Below the pieces are notes generated by a model. It was not told where the DNA came from, searched no databases, and saw nothing but the letters and a program-made list of their open reading frames with translations. Of a DNA stretch of 35,859 nt, positions 1-9,671 are shown one piece after another. Each line of letters begins with the position of its first letter. Within the stretch, counting starts at the first letter, position 1. The stretch covers positions 1 through 35,859 of the forward strand of contig JAUXQB010000302.1 of NCBI GenBank assembly GCA_030685215.1, read 5' to 3'. Both the position numbers and the translations under genes were made by a program. Source of the stretch: Actinomycetota bacterium. Lineage in GTDB: Bacteria > Actinomycetota > Acidimicrobiia > Acidimicrobiales > Ilumatobacteraceae.

Positions 1-213
1 GCGGCCTGCAACCCCGACGACCCGTTCGGCTTCGTCAGCAACGGCTGCGACACCGGTTTCACCCGCCCGCTCGCACTGCGCTTCGACGGCGGCGACGACC
101 TCGACTCGGTGCGAGTGGTGGTGCAGGTCGACCGTACGGCACAGCCGGGCGGGGTGTGGCAGGACCCGTCGCACGCCTGGAAGCTCGGCGCGGTCACCTC
201 CTTCCCCTTCTGA
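1..213 (+). CDS. C-terminal end of an unidentified protein (partial)
   Basis: The first frame is open from base 1 to a TGA at 211-213, giving the last 70 residues of a protein whose start lies outside the window. The fragment has two cysteines (in AACNPDD and NGCDTG), is acidic, and ends in LGAVTSFPF. Two spaced cysteines and a beta-rich pattern (LALRF, VRVVVQVD) would suit an exported protein, but I do not recognise the family. Codon use matches the neighbouring genes. No terminator hairpin is evident in the 50-120 bases that follow. Confidence 0.6.
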   Translation, partial: AACNPDDPFGFVSNGCDTGFTRPLALRFDGGDDLDSVRVVVQVDRTAQPGGVWQDPSHAWKLGAVTSFPF

Positions 214-339
214 CTTGCCCTGCTGACTCCCCACCCCCACCTGCCCCGCCGCCAATTTCGCGTTTGTGTCATGGCTGGAGCGAGGAGTCCTCGGTGGATC
301 GATGACGTGGACGGCACCTGGAGGAGACACACTCGCGAG

Positions 340-1173
340 GTGCTGCCACGCCTGATCGCCACCGACCTCGACGGGACCCTGCTCGACCCGACGGGGGTGC
401 TGCGGCCTCGGTCGGCAGCGGCGCTGCAGGCCGCGGCCGACGCGGGCATCGTGGTCGTGTTCGCCACCGGCCGCCCGCCGATCGTCGCCGGCAACGAGAT
501 CGCGATGGCCGGGCACGGGGTGCACTACGGCGTGATGGCCAACGGCACGCTCATCTGCACGCTGCCCGACCAGCAGGTGCTGCACTCGGTCACGTTCGCC
601 ACTTCGCTGGCCCGCGCCGCGGTGCACGCGCTGCGCACCCACGACCCGGCGTTCGGTTTCGCGCTCGTGACCGACCGCGGCTTCACTGCCGAGCCCGGCT
701 TCACCGAACGCATGCCCGTGCAGCACGCCAGCGCCACTGTGCCCGACGCGCTGGTGGGCCACGAGGAGAGCGAGGTCACGTTCAAGCTGCTCGCGTTCCA
801 CCACCACCTCGACTCGCTCGCCATGCTGCGCACGATGCCTGCCATCGTCGGCGACGACCTGTCGGTCTCGCACATGGGTGCAGAGGCAGTGGAGATCGCG
901 CCCGCCGGCGCCGACAAGGGCGATGGTCTGCGCTGGCTGTGCGCTCATCTCGGCATCGCCGGCAGCGACGTGCTGGTGTTCGGCGACGAGGTGAACGACC
1001 TGACGATGTTCGAGTTCGCCGGGGAGGGCATCGCCGTGGCCAACGCCCGTCAACTGGTGCTCGATGCTGCGGCGCACGTGGCTCCGTCGAACGACGACGA
1101 GGGCGTCGCCCAGATGATCGAGGAGCTGCTCGCGGCCCACGCCGAAGGGCGGCGGCCCAGCTGGCAGCGGTAG
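340..1173 (+). CDS. HAD-superfamily phosphatase, Cof type (class IIB)
   Basis: Predicted cytosolic Mg-dependent phosphatase of sugar phosphates or similar small metabolites. Motif I is ATDLDGTLLD, with nucleophile and acid/base Asp at residues 9 and 11 from the chosen start. Motif II lies in VFATGRPP, a Lys in GADKGDGL supplies motif III, and GDEVNDLTMF supplies motif IV, the GDxxND form typical of Cof proteins. The stretch between is the IIB cap. I chose GTG at 340 because GGAGGAG lies about 13 nt upstream and the protein then begins directly before motif I, as in most relatives. An in-frame ATG at 271 would add 23 residues unlike the family and has no ribosome binding site. The substrate cannot be inferred. 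The stop is 9 bases before the next gene. Confidence 0.88.
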   Translation: MLPRLIATDLDGTLLDPTGVLRPRSAAALQAAADAGIVVVFATGRPPIVAGNEIAMAGHGVHYGVMANGTLICTLPDQQVLHSVTFATSLARAAVHALRTHDPAFGFALVTDRGFTAEPGFTERMPVQHASATVPDALVGHEESEVTFKLLAFHHHLDSLAMLRTMPAIVGDDLSVSHMGAEAVEIAPAGADKGDGLRWLCAHLGIAGSDVLVFGDEVNDLTMFEFAGEGIAVANARQLVLDAAAHVAPSNDDEGVAQMIEELLAAHAEGRRPSWQR

Positions 1174-1182
1174 CGTGCGCTC

Positions 1183-1631
1183 ATGAGCCAGCGCCCCACC
1201 ATCGCCCGGTTCACGCACATCGCACTGCCGTGCGGCGACATCGACGCCACCATCGCGTGGTACGAGCGGTTCACGCCGCTGCGCCTGCTCGACCGGCGGG
1301 AGGACGCCGACGGCTACGGCGCCTGGCTCGGCCAGCCCGACATGGTCGACAAGCCGTTCATCGTGGTGCTGGTCAGCTTCTTCCGCGACCAGCCGAAGGG
1401 CCCGCAGCCCACGCTGGCCCCGTCGCGCACCTCGGCATCGAGATGCCCACGCAGGAGGCGGTCGACGAGGTGGCCGCGCTGGGCCGCGCCGACGGTTGCC
1501 TGGTGTGGGAGCCGCAGTTACTGCCCGCCCCGGTGGGCTACGTGTGCGCCCTCAGCGACCCCGACGGCAACGTGGTGGAGTTCAGCTTCGACCAGGGCGT
1601 GTACGAGAAGGTGCGCGAAGTCTGGGGTTGA
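1183..1631 (+). pseudogene. VOC/glyoxalase-family protein, frameshifted
   Basis: The N-terminal half is read from ATG 1183 (FTHIALPCGDIDATIAWYER, a classic VOC beta-alpha start). The C-terminal half is in the -1 frame (IEMPTQEAVDEV, then GYVCALSDPDGNVVEFSFD with the metal-ligand Glu of the family) and ends at TGA 1629-1631. The frames switch at about 1420-1425, in GGCCCCGTCGCG. Restoring one C gives LAPVAHLGIEM and a continuous protein of about 149 aa, the usual length for a single-domain glyoxalase/bleomycin-resistance-like protein. Both halves are well conserved, so this is either a recent one-base deletion or a sequence error in the C run. Without the correction the first frame runs on as Arg/Trp-rich nonsense into the SNF2 gene. 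The substrate is unknown. Confidence 0.8.
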
Positions 1632-1696
1632 CCCGCGAATCGGCCACGTGTGCCCGAAGACTTCGACTGACGAGCAACTCTCGCGCACCCCGTTCG

Positions 1697-1702
1697 TACA
1701 AT
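1697..1702 (+). promoter_or_regulatory. Probable -10 box of the SNF2 gene (leaderless)
   Basis: TACAAT, a near-consensus sigma-70 -10 hexamer, lies exactly 7 nt before ATG 1710. No purine-rich ribosome binding site can fit between them. Transcription would then begin at or next to the A of the ATG. No convincing -35 is seen. Confidence 0.6.
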
Positions 1703-1709
1703 CGACAGG

Positions 1710-4676
1710 ATGGCTGTTCGCACCGCACCCCCCGGTCTGCAGCTCAGCTGGGTCGATGGTGAAGCCGTCGCCTGGCAGCCCGGGCGCGGCGTCTACGGCG
1801 GCAACCTGCACCATGAAGTGGCCCGCGTGGCCCGCCGGCCGAGCATGGCCTACAACGGTTCCACCCGGGTCATGCCGCTGCAACTGCCCGACGGTCGGGT
1901 CAACGTCATGTGCCAACGGCTCGATGCGGTCACGCTCGCGTCGCTGGGCCAGCTCGACGCGTTGGCCGCCGAGATCAGCCCGTCGGTGGCCTGGTTCGGC
2001 GCGCTGCACCGCTACGCCGAGCAGCTGGTGCTGCGCGGGCGGGTGCTGCCGGTGGTGGTGCACATCTCCGACATGTGGTGGCTGGCCGAGTGGCACCCGC
2101 TCACCTCCGACGTGGAAGCCGCGCGGCTCGAGTTGCTCGCGTCCATGCCGCCGGTGGTGGCCGCGGCCGGTCCGGTCGATCCGGTCGACGTGCTGTACTC
2201 GATGGTCGATCGGTTGTGCCGGCTGTCGTTGAACGCTCGCGGTTGGCGGGCGGCCATCAGCGACACCCGAGCGGTCAACGGGCGGGCGGTGCGGCTCGTC
2301 AGTCGAGCGCTCATCGCCGACACCGGTCAGTTCGCGGTGGCAGCCGAGCTGGGCGAGGCAGTGGCGCACATCGCCACCGAGTTCTCGCTCATCACTCGCC
2401 GCGCGGAAGGCGAGCCCATCGTTCGCGTGCGCCTGCGGCTGGGCCTGCCCCGTGAGGCCGACGAGCTCGAGTTCGACGCCGACGCCGACGCCAACCCCGA
2501 TGCCGGCTCGGCCGGATGGCCGTTGGTGGTGGAGCTGGTCGACGGTGACGATCGCGGCCGCTGGTGCACCGCCGCGCAACTGACCGAGGGCGGTCCGGCC
2601 GCCATGGCCCTCGCGCACGAGGAGCGCTTCCTGCCGCTGCTGCAGCGCCGCCTCTCCGACGCCATGGCCGCCACGGCCACCGCAGTGCCCGAGCTGGCCG
2701 ACTGGCTGGCCCACCAGGGCACCACGATCGACATCGAGGTGGCCGCCGCCGCGCTGGAAGGCATCGACGCGCTGGCGGCTGCCGGTGTCGAACTGCTCGC
2801 ACCGGAGAAGCTCACCCGTCGCCGCCCGTCCACGCGGGCCACCGCGCAACCGAAGGACGCGGCCGGCAGCGGTCGCTTCGCCGCCACCGCACTGGTCGAC
2901 TGGAAGGTCGTGGTCGACGGCGAGCCGGTGGCCGACGACGTGCTGCGCCGCGCGGCCGAGGACGGCGCCAACCTCATCCAGATCGGTGGCCGCTGGGTGC
3001 AGATCGATCGCGCCGAAGCCCGCCGCGCGTTGGCAAACTTGCAGGAGCACCGCAGCGAGCACGGCGAGATGAGCGCGCTCGCGCTGCTCACGCTGGCCGC
3101 GGAACTGCAGCGCGAACTGGAGGCCGCCGGCCTCACCGAGGCAGAGGCCGGCACCGACCTGGTGCACGCCACCGGTTGGGCCGGCGAGCTGCTCGAGGGC
3201 CTGCCCGACGAAGCGCTCGCTGACGGTGAGGTGCCACCCGGCTTCACCGCCACGCTGCGCCCGTACCAGCGGCGCGGGCTCGGCTGGCTGCAGTTCCTGC
3301 ACCGCCTCGGTCTCGGCGGCTGCCTGGCCGACGACATGGGCCTGGGCAAGACCCCCACCACCCTCGCGCACCTGGCCGGTATCCCCGGGCCGCACCTGGT
3401 GGTGTGCCCGCTGTCGGTGGTGCGCAACTGGGAGTCGGAGGCCGCGCGTTTCACGCCGTTCATGCGGGTGATGGTGCACCACGGCACCGGCCGGCTCGCC
3501 GAGCAGGCGTTCATCAACGCGGTCGCGCAACACGATCTGGTCATCACCACCTATCAGGTGGCCGCGCGAGATCTCGACACGTTCCAGAAGGTGGCCTGGT
3601 CCACCTCCGTGCTCGACGAGGCGCAAGCGGTGAAGAACCCCGACACCCGCACCGCGCGGGCCATGCGCGCGCTACCCGCCGGCCAACGCATCGCGCTCAC
3701 CGGCACGCCGGTGGAGAACCGGCTCACCGAACTGTGGTCCATCTTCCAGGTCGTCGCGCCAGGTCTGCTGGGCAACGCCACGCAGTTCCGCCAGCACTTC
3801 GCCAACCTCATCGAGCGCGAGCACGACCCGGTCGCCACCGCCGAACTGCGCCGCCTCACCGGCCCGTTCCTGTTGCGCCGCACCAAGGCCGACAAGTCGC
3901 TGGTGCCCGACCTGCCCGACAAGGTCGAGCAGGTGGCGTGGGCGCCGCTCACCCGCGAGCAGGCGCACATGTACCAGGCGGTCGTCGACCAGCTGCTGGC
4001 CGACGCGCAGGAGGCCAGCGGCATGCGCCGTCGTGGCCTGGTGTTGGCAGCGCTCACCCGTCTGAAGCAGATCTGCAACCACCCCGCGCACGCGCTGGGC
4101 GACGGTTCGAAGCTGGCCGGGCGCTCGGGCAAGCTCACCCGCTTCGACGAGTTGGTCACCGATCTGCTCGACGCCGGCGAGCAGGCGCTCGTGTTCACGC
4201 AGTTCCGCGAGATGGGCCTGTTGTTGCAAACGCACCTTCACGAGCGCTTCAACCAGACCGTGCCCTTTCTGCACGGCGGTGTCACCAAGAACGGTCGCGA
4301 TCACATGGTGCAGCAGTTCCAGGCCGGCACCGCCACCTCGCCGCTGCTGCTGGTGTCGCTGAAGGCCGGCGGCACCGGGCTCAACCTCACCGCGGCCAGC
4401 CAGGTGGTGCACTACGACCGCTGGTGGAATCCGGCCGTGGAAGACCAGGCCACCGACCGCGCCTGGCGCATCGGACAGTCGCGCACGGTGTTCGTGCACA
4501 AGCTGGTCAGCGAAGGCACGGTGGAGGAGAAGATCGACGCGCTCATCACCGACAAGCGCGGCCTGGCCAACGCGGTGGTCGGCACCACTGGCGAGGCGTG
4601 GCTCAGCGAGCTGAGCACCGACCAGTTGCGCGACCTGGTCGTGCTCGACCACTCGCGCATCCGAGGTGCATCGTGA
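1710..4676 (+). CDS. SNF2-family DNA-dependent ATPase/helicase
   Basis: This 988-aa SWI2/SNF2 ATPase belongs to the bacterial RapA/HepA-like group with a long N-terminal SNF2-associated region (roughly residues 1-500). The ATPase core starts at LRPYQRRGLGWLQFL. Walker A is DDMGLGKTPTT (about 547-557), the DEAD-type box is LDEAQAVKN (about 634-642), and motif III is LTGTPVENR. The second RecA lobe carries LVFTQFREMG and ends with GTGLNLTAAS and DRAWRIGQ, the SNF2 motifs V and VI. All catalytic motifs are intact. It probably translocates on duplex DNA to remodel protein-DNA complexes, for example in transcription or repair. It is followed after 10 bases by a SWIM zinc-finger gene, a frequent actinobacterial partnership suggesting one complex. 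The ATG at 1710 is preceded by a -10 box and no ribosome binding site. Confidence 0.95.
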   Translation: MAVRTAPPGLQLSWVDGEAVAWQPGRGVYGGNLHHEVARVARRPSMAYNGSTRVMPLQLPDGRVNVMCQRLDAVTLASLGQLDALAAEISPSVAWFGALHRYAEQLVLRGRVLPVVVHISDMWWLAEWHPLTSDVEAARLELLASMPPVVAAAGPVDPVDVLYSMVDRLCRLSLNARGWRAAISDTRAVNGRAVRLVSRALIADTGQFAVAAELGEAVAHIATEFSLITRRAEGEPIVRVRLRLGLPREADELEFDADADANPDAGSAGWPLVVELVDGDDRGRWCTAAQLTEGGPAAMALAHEERFLPLLQRRLSDAMAATATAVPELADWLAHQGTTIDIEVAAAALEGIDALAAAGVELLAPEKLTRRRPSTRATAQPKDAAGSGRFAATALVDWKVVVDGEPVADDVLRRAAEDGANLIQIGGRWVQIDRAEARRALANLQEHRSEHGEMSALALLTLAAELQRELEAAGLTEAEAGTDLVHATGWAGELLEGLPDEALADGEVPPGFTATLRPYQRRGLGWLQFLHRLGLGGCLADDMGLGKTPTTLAHLAGIPGPHLVVCPLSVVRNWESEAARFTPFMRVMVHHGTGRLAEQAFINAVAQHDLVITTYQVAARDLDTFQKVAWSTSVLDEAQAVKNPDTRTARAMRALPAGQRIALTGTPVENRLTELWSIFQVVAPGLLGNATQFRQHFANLIEREHDPVATAELRRLTGPFLLRRTKADKSLVPDLPDKVEQVAWAPLTREQAHMYQAVVDQLLADAQEASGMRRRGLVLAALTRLKQICNHPAHALGDGSKLAGRSGKLTRFDELVTDLLDAGEQALVFTQFREMGLLLQTHLHERFNQTVPFLHGGVTKNGRDHMVQQFQAGTATSPLLLVSLKAGGTGLNLTAASQVVHYDRWWNPAVEDQATDRAWRIGQSRTVFVHKLVSEGTVEEKIDALITDKRGLANAVVGTTGEAWLSELSTDQLRDLVVLDHSRIRGAS

Positions 4677-4686
4677 GGGGTGCGTC

Positions 4687-5421
4687 ATGAGCATCGTCCT
4701 CGTGCCCGGGCAGTTCCGCGCGGATCCGCATCCGGTGGGCAAGCTGGCCAGCACGCTGCTGTCCGTCACGGTCGCCGGCATGGCCGACCCCGTGCGCTTC
4801 CGGCGCGGCAAGGGCTACGTGGCCGACGGCGCGGTCACCCGTATCACCCTCACCCCCGGCCAGCTGGTGGCCACCGTGGAAGGCAGCCGTTCGCACGGCT
4901 ACCAGGTGTACGTCACGGTCCGCACCGTCGAGCGCCCCGACGTGAGCACGCCCGAGCTGCTGCGGGCGCAGATCAACCGGCTCACCCCCGAGGGCGACGA
5001 CCTGATGGTCAGCTGCACGTGCCCCGACGACGCCGACCCGTGCAAGCACGCGGTGGCGGTCATCCTCGCGTTCGCGGCCGAGCTGGTGTCGCGCCCCGAG
5101 CTGCTGGTCGAGTGGCGGTGCGGCGCGGCCGGCGAGGCACCCGCTCGCGCGCAGGTGGGCTCGCGCGCACGCGGCAGCGAGCGGCACCTGCGGTTGGCGC
5201 CGGCACTGCCCAACGATCGACGCTCGGGCGAACGACTCCGCACGCCCGAGCCGCCCTCGCCGTGGGAGTCGCCCGAGTGGGCCGCGTTCCTGGGTGAGCA
5301 ACCACCGGCCGAGCCGGTGCCGCCCGACGAGCCGGTGCAGGTGCGCCGCACGATGCTGGGCACCATCGACCTCGGTGCGTGGGTGCGCAGCGCCATCGAA
5401 GAGCTCACCGGCCAGCAGTAG
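4687..5421 (+). CDS. SWIM zinc-finger protein
   Basis: This 244-aa protein has a SWIM zinc finger, CxCx(n)CxH, seen as CTCPDDADPCKHAV at about residues 111-124. SWIM fingers bind DNA or proteins. In actinobacteria this gene is commonly found next to a SNF2 ATPase, as here, so the product probably targets or regulates that enzyme. The tail after about residue 145 is Pro/Glu-rich and likely disordered (EPPSPWESPEW, EPVPPDEPVQV), ending in a short helix, WVRSAIEEL. ATG 4687 is chosen because GAGGGG lies 6 nt upstream, overlapping the SNF2 stop. A GTG at 4666 would overlap the upstream gene. It converges with hspR across 29 bases in which I see no good terminator. Confidence 0.87.
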   Translation: MSIVLVPGQFRADPHPVGKLASTLLSVTVAGMADPVRFRRGKGYVADGAVTRITLTPGQLVATVEGSRSHGYQVYVTVRTVERPDVSTPELLRAQINRLTPEGDDLMVSCTCPDDADPCKHAVAVILAFAAELVSRPELLVEWRCGAAGEAPARAQVGSRARGSERHLRLAPALPNDRRSGERLRTPEPPSPWESPEWAAFLGEQPPAEPVPPDEPVQVRRTMLGTIDLGAWVRSAIEELTGQQ

Positions 5422-5450
5422 CCCGCAGTCGGGCGAGCGCGAGGCGGGCG

Positions 5451-5834
5451 TCAGCCGCCGAGGCGTTTGCCGCCGAAGACGGTGATCTCCTGGCGCAGCG
5501 GCACGAGGTCGCGGCGGGGGGCGCGGCGTTCCGCCTCGGCGAGGGCGCCGGCGGCCAGGGAGCGCAGCTGCTCGTTCTCGTTGCGCAACCGCTCGACCTC
5601 GATCTCGAGCGCCATCACACGACGGATGCCTTCGAGGTTCATGCCTTCGGCGGCCAGGTCGCTGATGCGGCGCAAGCGGTCGATGTCGATGTCGCTGTAG
5701 CGACGGTTGCCGCCCTGCGTGCGAGCCGGCTGCACCAGCCCGCGCCGCTCGTAGATGCGCAAGGTCTGCGGGTGCATGCCCGCCAGTTCAGCGGCGACGG
5801 AGATGACGTACACGGCGTGATCGCGTGATCGCAT
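5451..5834 (-). CDS. hspR: Heat-shock repressor HspR (MerR family)
   Basis: This 127-aa MerR-type regulator has a winged helix at the N-terminus: YVISVAAELAGMHPQTLRIYERRGL is the helix-turn-helix, followed by wing GGNRRYSDIDIDRLRRI. A coiled-coil dimerisation helix follows (LEIEVERLRNENEQL). In Streptomyces and Mycobacterium HspR binds HAIR repeats upstream of dnaK and represses the chaperone operon with DnaK as co-repressor. Here hspR is the last gene of that same operon, 4 bases after dnaJ, and a HAIR-like site lies upstream of dnaK at 9580-9600, so autoregulation is expected. The length is slightly below the 135-150 aa of the best-known members. No C-terminal Cys-rich effector domain is present, as expected for HspR. 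Confidence 0.95.
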   Translation of the reverse strand: MRSRDHAVYVISVAAELAGMHPQTLRIYERRGLVQPARTQGGNRRYSDIDIDRLRRISDLAAEGMNLEGIRRVMALEIEVERLRNENEQLRSLAAGALAEAERRAPRRDLVPLRQEITVFGGKRLGG

Positions 5835-5838
5835 CAGG

Positions 5839-6975
5839 TCAACCCTTTCGCTCCGAGTCCGGCATGCCGGACCGTGGTGACACAGTAGTCGCCGCGGCGA
5901 AGGCCTCGACGGCCGCTCGCTGTTCGGCGGAGAGGTGCGTGGGCACCTGCACGTCGGTGCTGACGATGAGGTCGCCGGTGCCCTTGCTGGTGGTGAGCCC
6001 CTTGCCCTTCACGCGATGCCGGCTGCCGGTCTGCGTGCCGGCACGCAGCCGCAGCGTGACTCGCTGCCCGTCGAGGGTGGGCACGTCGATCTCGCCACCG
6101 AGGGCGGCCTCGGCGAAGGTGACCGGCACGCGCACGACGAGGTTGTTGCCGTCGCGCCCGAACAGCGGGTGCGGGGTGACGCGGCACTCGACGATGAGGT
6201 CGCCAGTGGGGCCACCGTTGCGACCCGGCGCACCGCGACCCTTGAGGCGGATCTTCTGACCGTCGGCCACGCCGGCCGGGATGCGCGCCTGCACTTCACG
6301 CGGGCGTCGCTCGACTCGCGTGCCGCGGCACGTGGGGCACGCCTGCTCGATGATGACCCCGCCGCCCCCGCAGGCGCGGCACGGCGAGGAGAACGAGAAG
6401 AAGCCCTGGTTGTCGTCGACCACACCGCGGCCACCGCACTGCGAGCACACCTTCGGCTGGGTGCCGGGCTTGGCGCCGCTGCCGTTGCAGGTGCTGCACT
6501 GCGCATCGCTGGTGAGGTGCAGCGTGGTGGTGATGCCGTGGGCCGCGTCGAGGAAGTCGAGCGTGAGCACTGCTTCCACGTCGGCACCGCGCTGCGGACC
6601 GGCCGCGGCCGAGGCGCCGCCACCACGGCGACCGCGGTTGAACACTTGACCGAGCAGGTCGCCGAGGCCGTCGGAGCCGACGTTGAAGTTGTAGCCGCCC
6701 TGGCCACCGCCGGGGCTGCCGCTGTACCCGCTCATCGGGCCGAGGCGGCGCACCTCGTCGTACTCCTTGCGCTTCGAGTCGTCGCCGAGCACGTCGTACG
6801 CGCCGCTGACCTCCTTGAAGCGTTCCTCCGCCGCGGCGTCGCCCGGGTGCGTGTCGGGGTGGCTCTCGCGAGCCAACTTGCGGTACGCCTTGGTGATGGC
6901 CTTCGCGTCGGCGTCGTCGCTGACGCCGAGCACCTTGTAGTAGTCCTTCTCGTACCACTCACGCTGTGCTGCCAT
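5839..6975 (-). CDS. dnaJ: Chaperone DnaJ (type I Hsp40)
   Basis: 378 aa, the normal length for DnaJ. The J domain covers about residues 10-75 with the HPD motif at 39-41 that stimulates DnaK ATPase. A Gly/Phe-rich linker follows (about 80-120). The zinc domain has four Cys pairs (C160/C163, C177/C180, C199/C202, C213/C216), forming two Zn sites; the last repeat reads CPTCRGTR rather than CxxCxGxG. The C-terminal substrate-binding beta domains follow. It delivers unfolded clients to DnaK. The gene sits between grpE (61 bases upstream) and hspR (4 bases downstream). The gap before it holds a purine-rich AAGGGGGTGATGG before the ATG, a good ribosome binding site. Having the operon copy linked to hspR is the arrangement of actinobacterial dnaJ1. 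Confidence 0.97.
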   Translation of the reverse strand: MAAQREWYEKDYYKVLGVSDDADAKAITKAYRKLARESHPDTHPGDAAAEERFKEVSGAYDVLGDDSKRKEYDEVRRLGPMSGYSGSPGGGQGGYNFNVGSDGLGDLLGQVFNRGRRGGGASAAAGPQRGADVEAVLTLDFLDAAHGITTTLHLTSDAQCSTCNGSGAKPGTQPKVCSQCGGRGVVDDNQGFFSFSSPCRACGGGGVIIEQACPTCRGTRVERRPREVQARIPAGVADGQKIRLKGRGAPGRNGGPTGDLIVECRVTPHPLFGRDGNNLVVRVPVTFAEAALGGEIDVPTLDGQRVTLRLRAGTQTGSRHRVKGKGLTTSKGTGDLIVSTDVQVPTHLSAEQRAAVEAFAAATTVSPRSGMPDSERKG

Positions 6976-7036
6976 GTGCCATCACCCCCTTCATGTTCGT
7001 GTGTCTCGTGATCGGTTCACCCGGTGAGGTGAGCGG

Positions 7037-7606
7037 TCAGCCGCGCACCTTCACCATGGCGGCGCGCAGCACGCGCCCGTTCCAGGTGTAGCCGCTGCGC
7101 AACACTTCGCTGACCACCGGCTCGCCACCGTCGCCGGGCTCGTGCAGCACGGCTTCGGCCAGGTTGGGGTCGAACGGCTGCTCGTGCAGGTTCATGGTCT
7201 CGAGCCCGAGCTTCTTCAGCTGCCCGAGCAGCAGGTTGAAGATGGGCTCGACTTCGCCGGGGTGCTGCAGGAACGCGGCCTCGCAGGCGTCGAGCACGGG
7301 CAGCAGTGCCTCGGCGAACTTGCCGGTGGCGCGCTGCACGTCGTCGGCCTGCTGGGTGGCCACGCGCTTGCGGTAGTTGTCGAAGTCGGCCTGCAGACGC
7401 AGCGCGATGTCCTTGAAGGAATCTCGCTCCGTCAGCAGGGTCTCGACGTCGTGCTCGATGGCGTCCTGCGCGGCCTCGACGTCGGCGGCGTCGGCCGCCG
7501 CCAGATCGTCGTCGAGGGCACGCAGTCGGCTCATCTCACTGGTGCGGTCGGCCAACAGTTCGCTTTCGTCGAACTCGGCGAACTCGCTGGTGGGATCGTC
7601 GGCCAT
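7037..7606 (-). CDS. grpE: Nucleotide exchange factor GrpE
   Basis: GrpE removes ADP from DnaK to drive its folding cycle. The protein has the acidic N-terminal region (DPTSEFAEFDESELL), a long coiled coil (RDSFKDIALRLQADFDNYRKR is the conserved core), and the C-terminal beta domain with FDPNLAEAV and the conserved end VLRSGYTWNGRVLRAAMVKV. I place the start at ATG 7604-7606 (MADDPTSEF, 189 aa), 7 bases after the dnaK stop. An upstream in-frame start at 7648 would overlap dnaK and add residues unlike GrpE. Translational coupling with dnaK is likely, since the ribosome binding site (GAGCTGAG) overlaps the dnaK stop codon. Confidence 0.95.
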   Translation of the reverse strand: MADDPTSEFAEFDESELLADRTSEMSRLRALDDDLAAADAADVEAAQDAIEHDVETLLTERDSFKDIALRLQADFDNYRKRVATQQADDVQRATGKFAEALLPVLDACEAAFLQHPGEVEPIFNLLLGQLKKLGLETMNLHEQPFDPNLAEAVLHEPGDGGEPVVSEVLRSGYTWNGRVLRAAMVKVRG

Positions 7607-7613
7607 GACCGGC

Positions 7614-9467
<1,854 letters not shown>

Positions 9468-9476
9468 GGTGGAACT

Positions 9477-9482
9477 CTCCTT
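9477..9482 (-). promoter_or_regulatory. Ribosome binding site of dnaK
   Basis: On the minus strand AAGGAG lies 9 nt before the dnaK ATG. This is one of few strong Shine-Dalgarno sites in a window where many genes appear leaderless. Confidence 0.8.
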
Positions 9483-9533
9483 AGACGTGATGTGAACGGT
9501 GGATCGCAGGGGATGTTGAGCGAACTGACAGCA

Positions 9534-9563
9534 AGTCTACGAGGAGCCGTCGCGGAGCAACAA
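9534..9563 (-). promoter_or_regulatory. Candidate dnaK operon promoter
   Basis: On the minus strand TTGTTG (9558-9563) and TAGACT (9534-9539) are separated by 18 nt, an acceptable sigma-70 -35/-10 pair. It would give a leader of about 60 nt ahead of dnaK. The HAIR-like operator lies 17 bp upstream of the -35. Other -35/-10 choices overlapping the operator are possible. Confidence 0.4.
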
Positions 9564-9579
9564 CCTCACAGTCAGCAAA

Positions 9580-9600
9580 CTTGAGTCATCTCGAATCAAG
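9580..9600. promoter_or_regulatory. HAIR operator (HspR binding site)
   Basis: CTTGAGT, 7 bases, AATCAAG. The published HspR-associated inverted repeat is CTTGAGT-N7-ACTCAAG, so this matches 13 of 14 arm positions with the exact spacer. It lies 113 bp upstream of dnaK and 71 bp upstream of the divergent gene at 9672, placing both under possible HspR control. Confidence 0.85.
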
Positions 9601-9633
9601 TTCTGCGCTGTCGATCGCGGGCGAGTGACCACC

Positions 9634-9639
9634 TACACT
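9634..9639 (+). promoter_or_regulatory. Possible -10 box for the secreted pseudo-subtilisin gene
   Basis: TACACT lies 32 nt upstream of GTG 9672, about 34 bp downstream of the HAIR-like site. If it is the -10, the HAIR site overlaps the upstream edge of the promoter. No clear -35. Confidence 0.35.
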
Positions 9640-9671
9640 CGCAGCGACACCGGACGGAAGCGGGGACGCGC

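Noticed and set aside
1183-1631. Programmed ribosomal frameshift in the VOC gene
   Set aside because: No X-XXY-YYZ slippery heptamer, downstream stem or stop codon at the right place; a simple indel in a C run explains it better.
1518-3626. 702-codon minus-strand frame opposite the SNF2 gene
   Set aside because: Antisense shadow in high-GC coding DNA. The SNF2 frame carries all helicase motifs.
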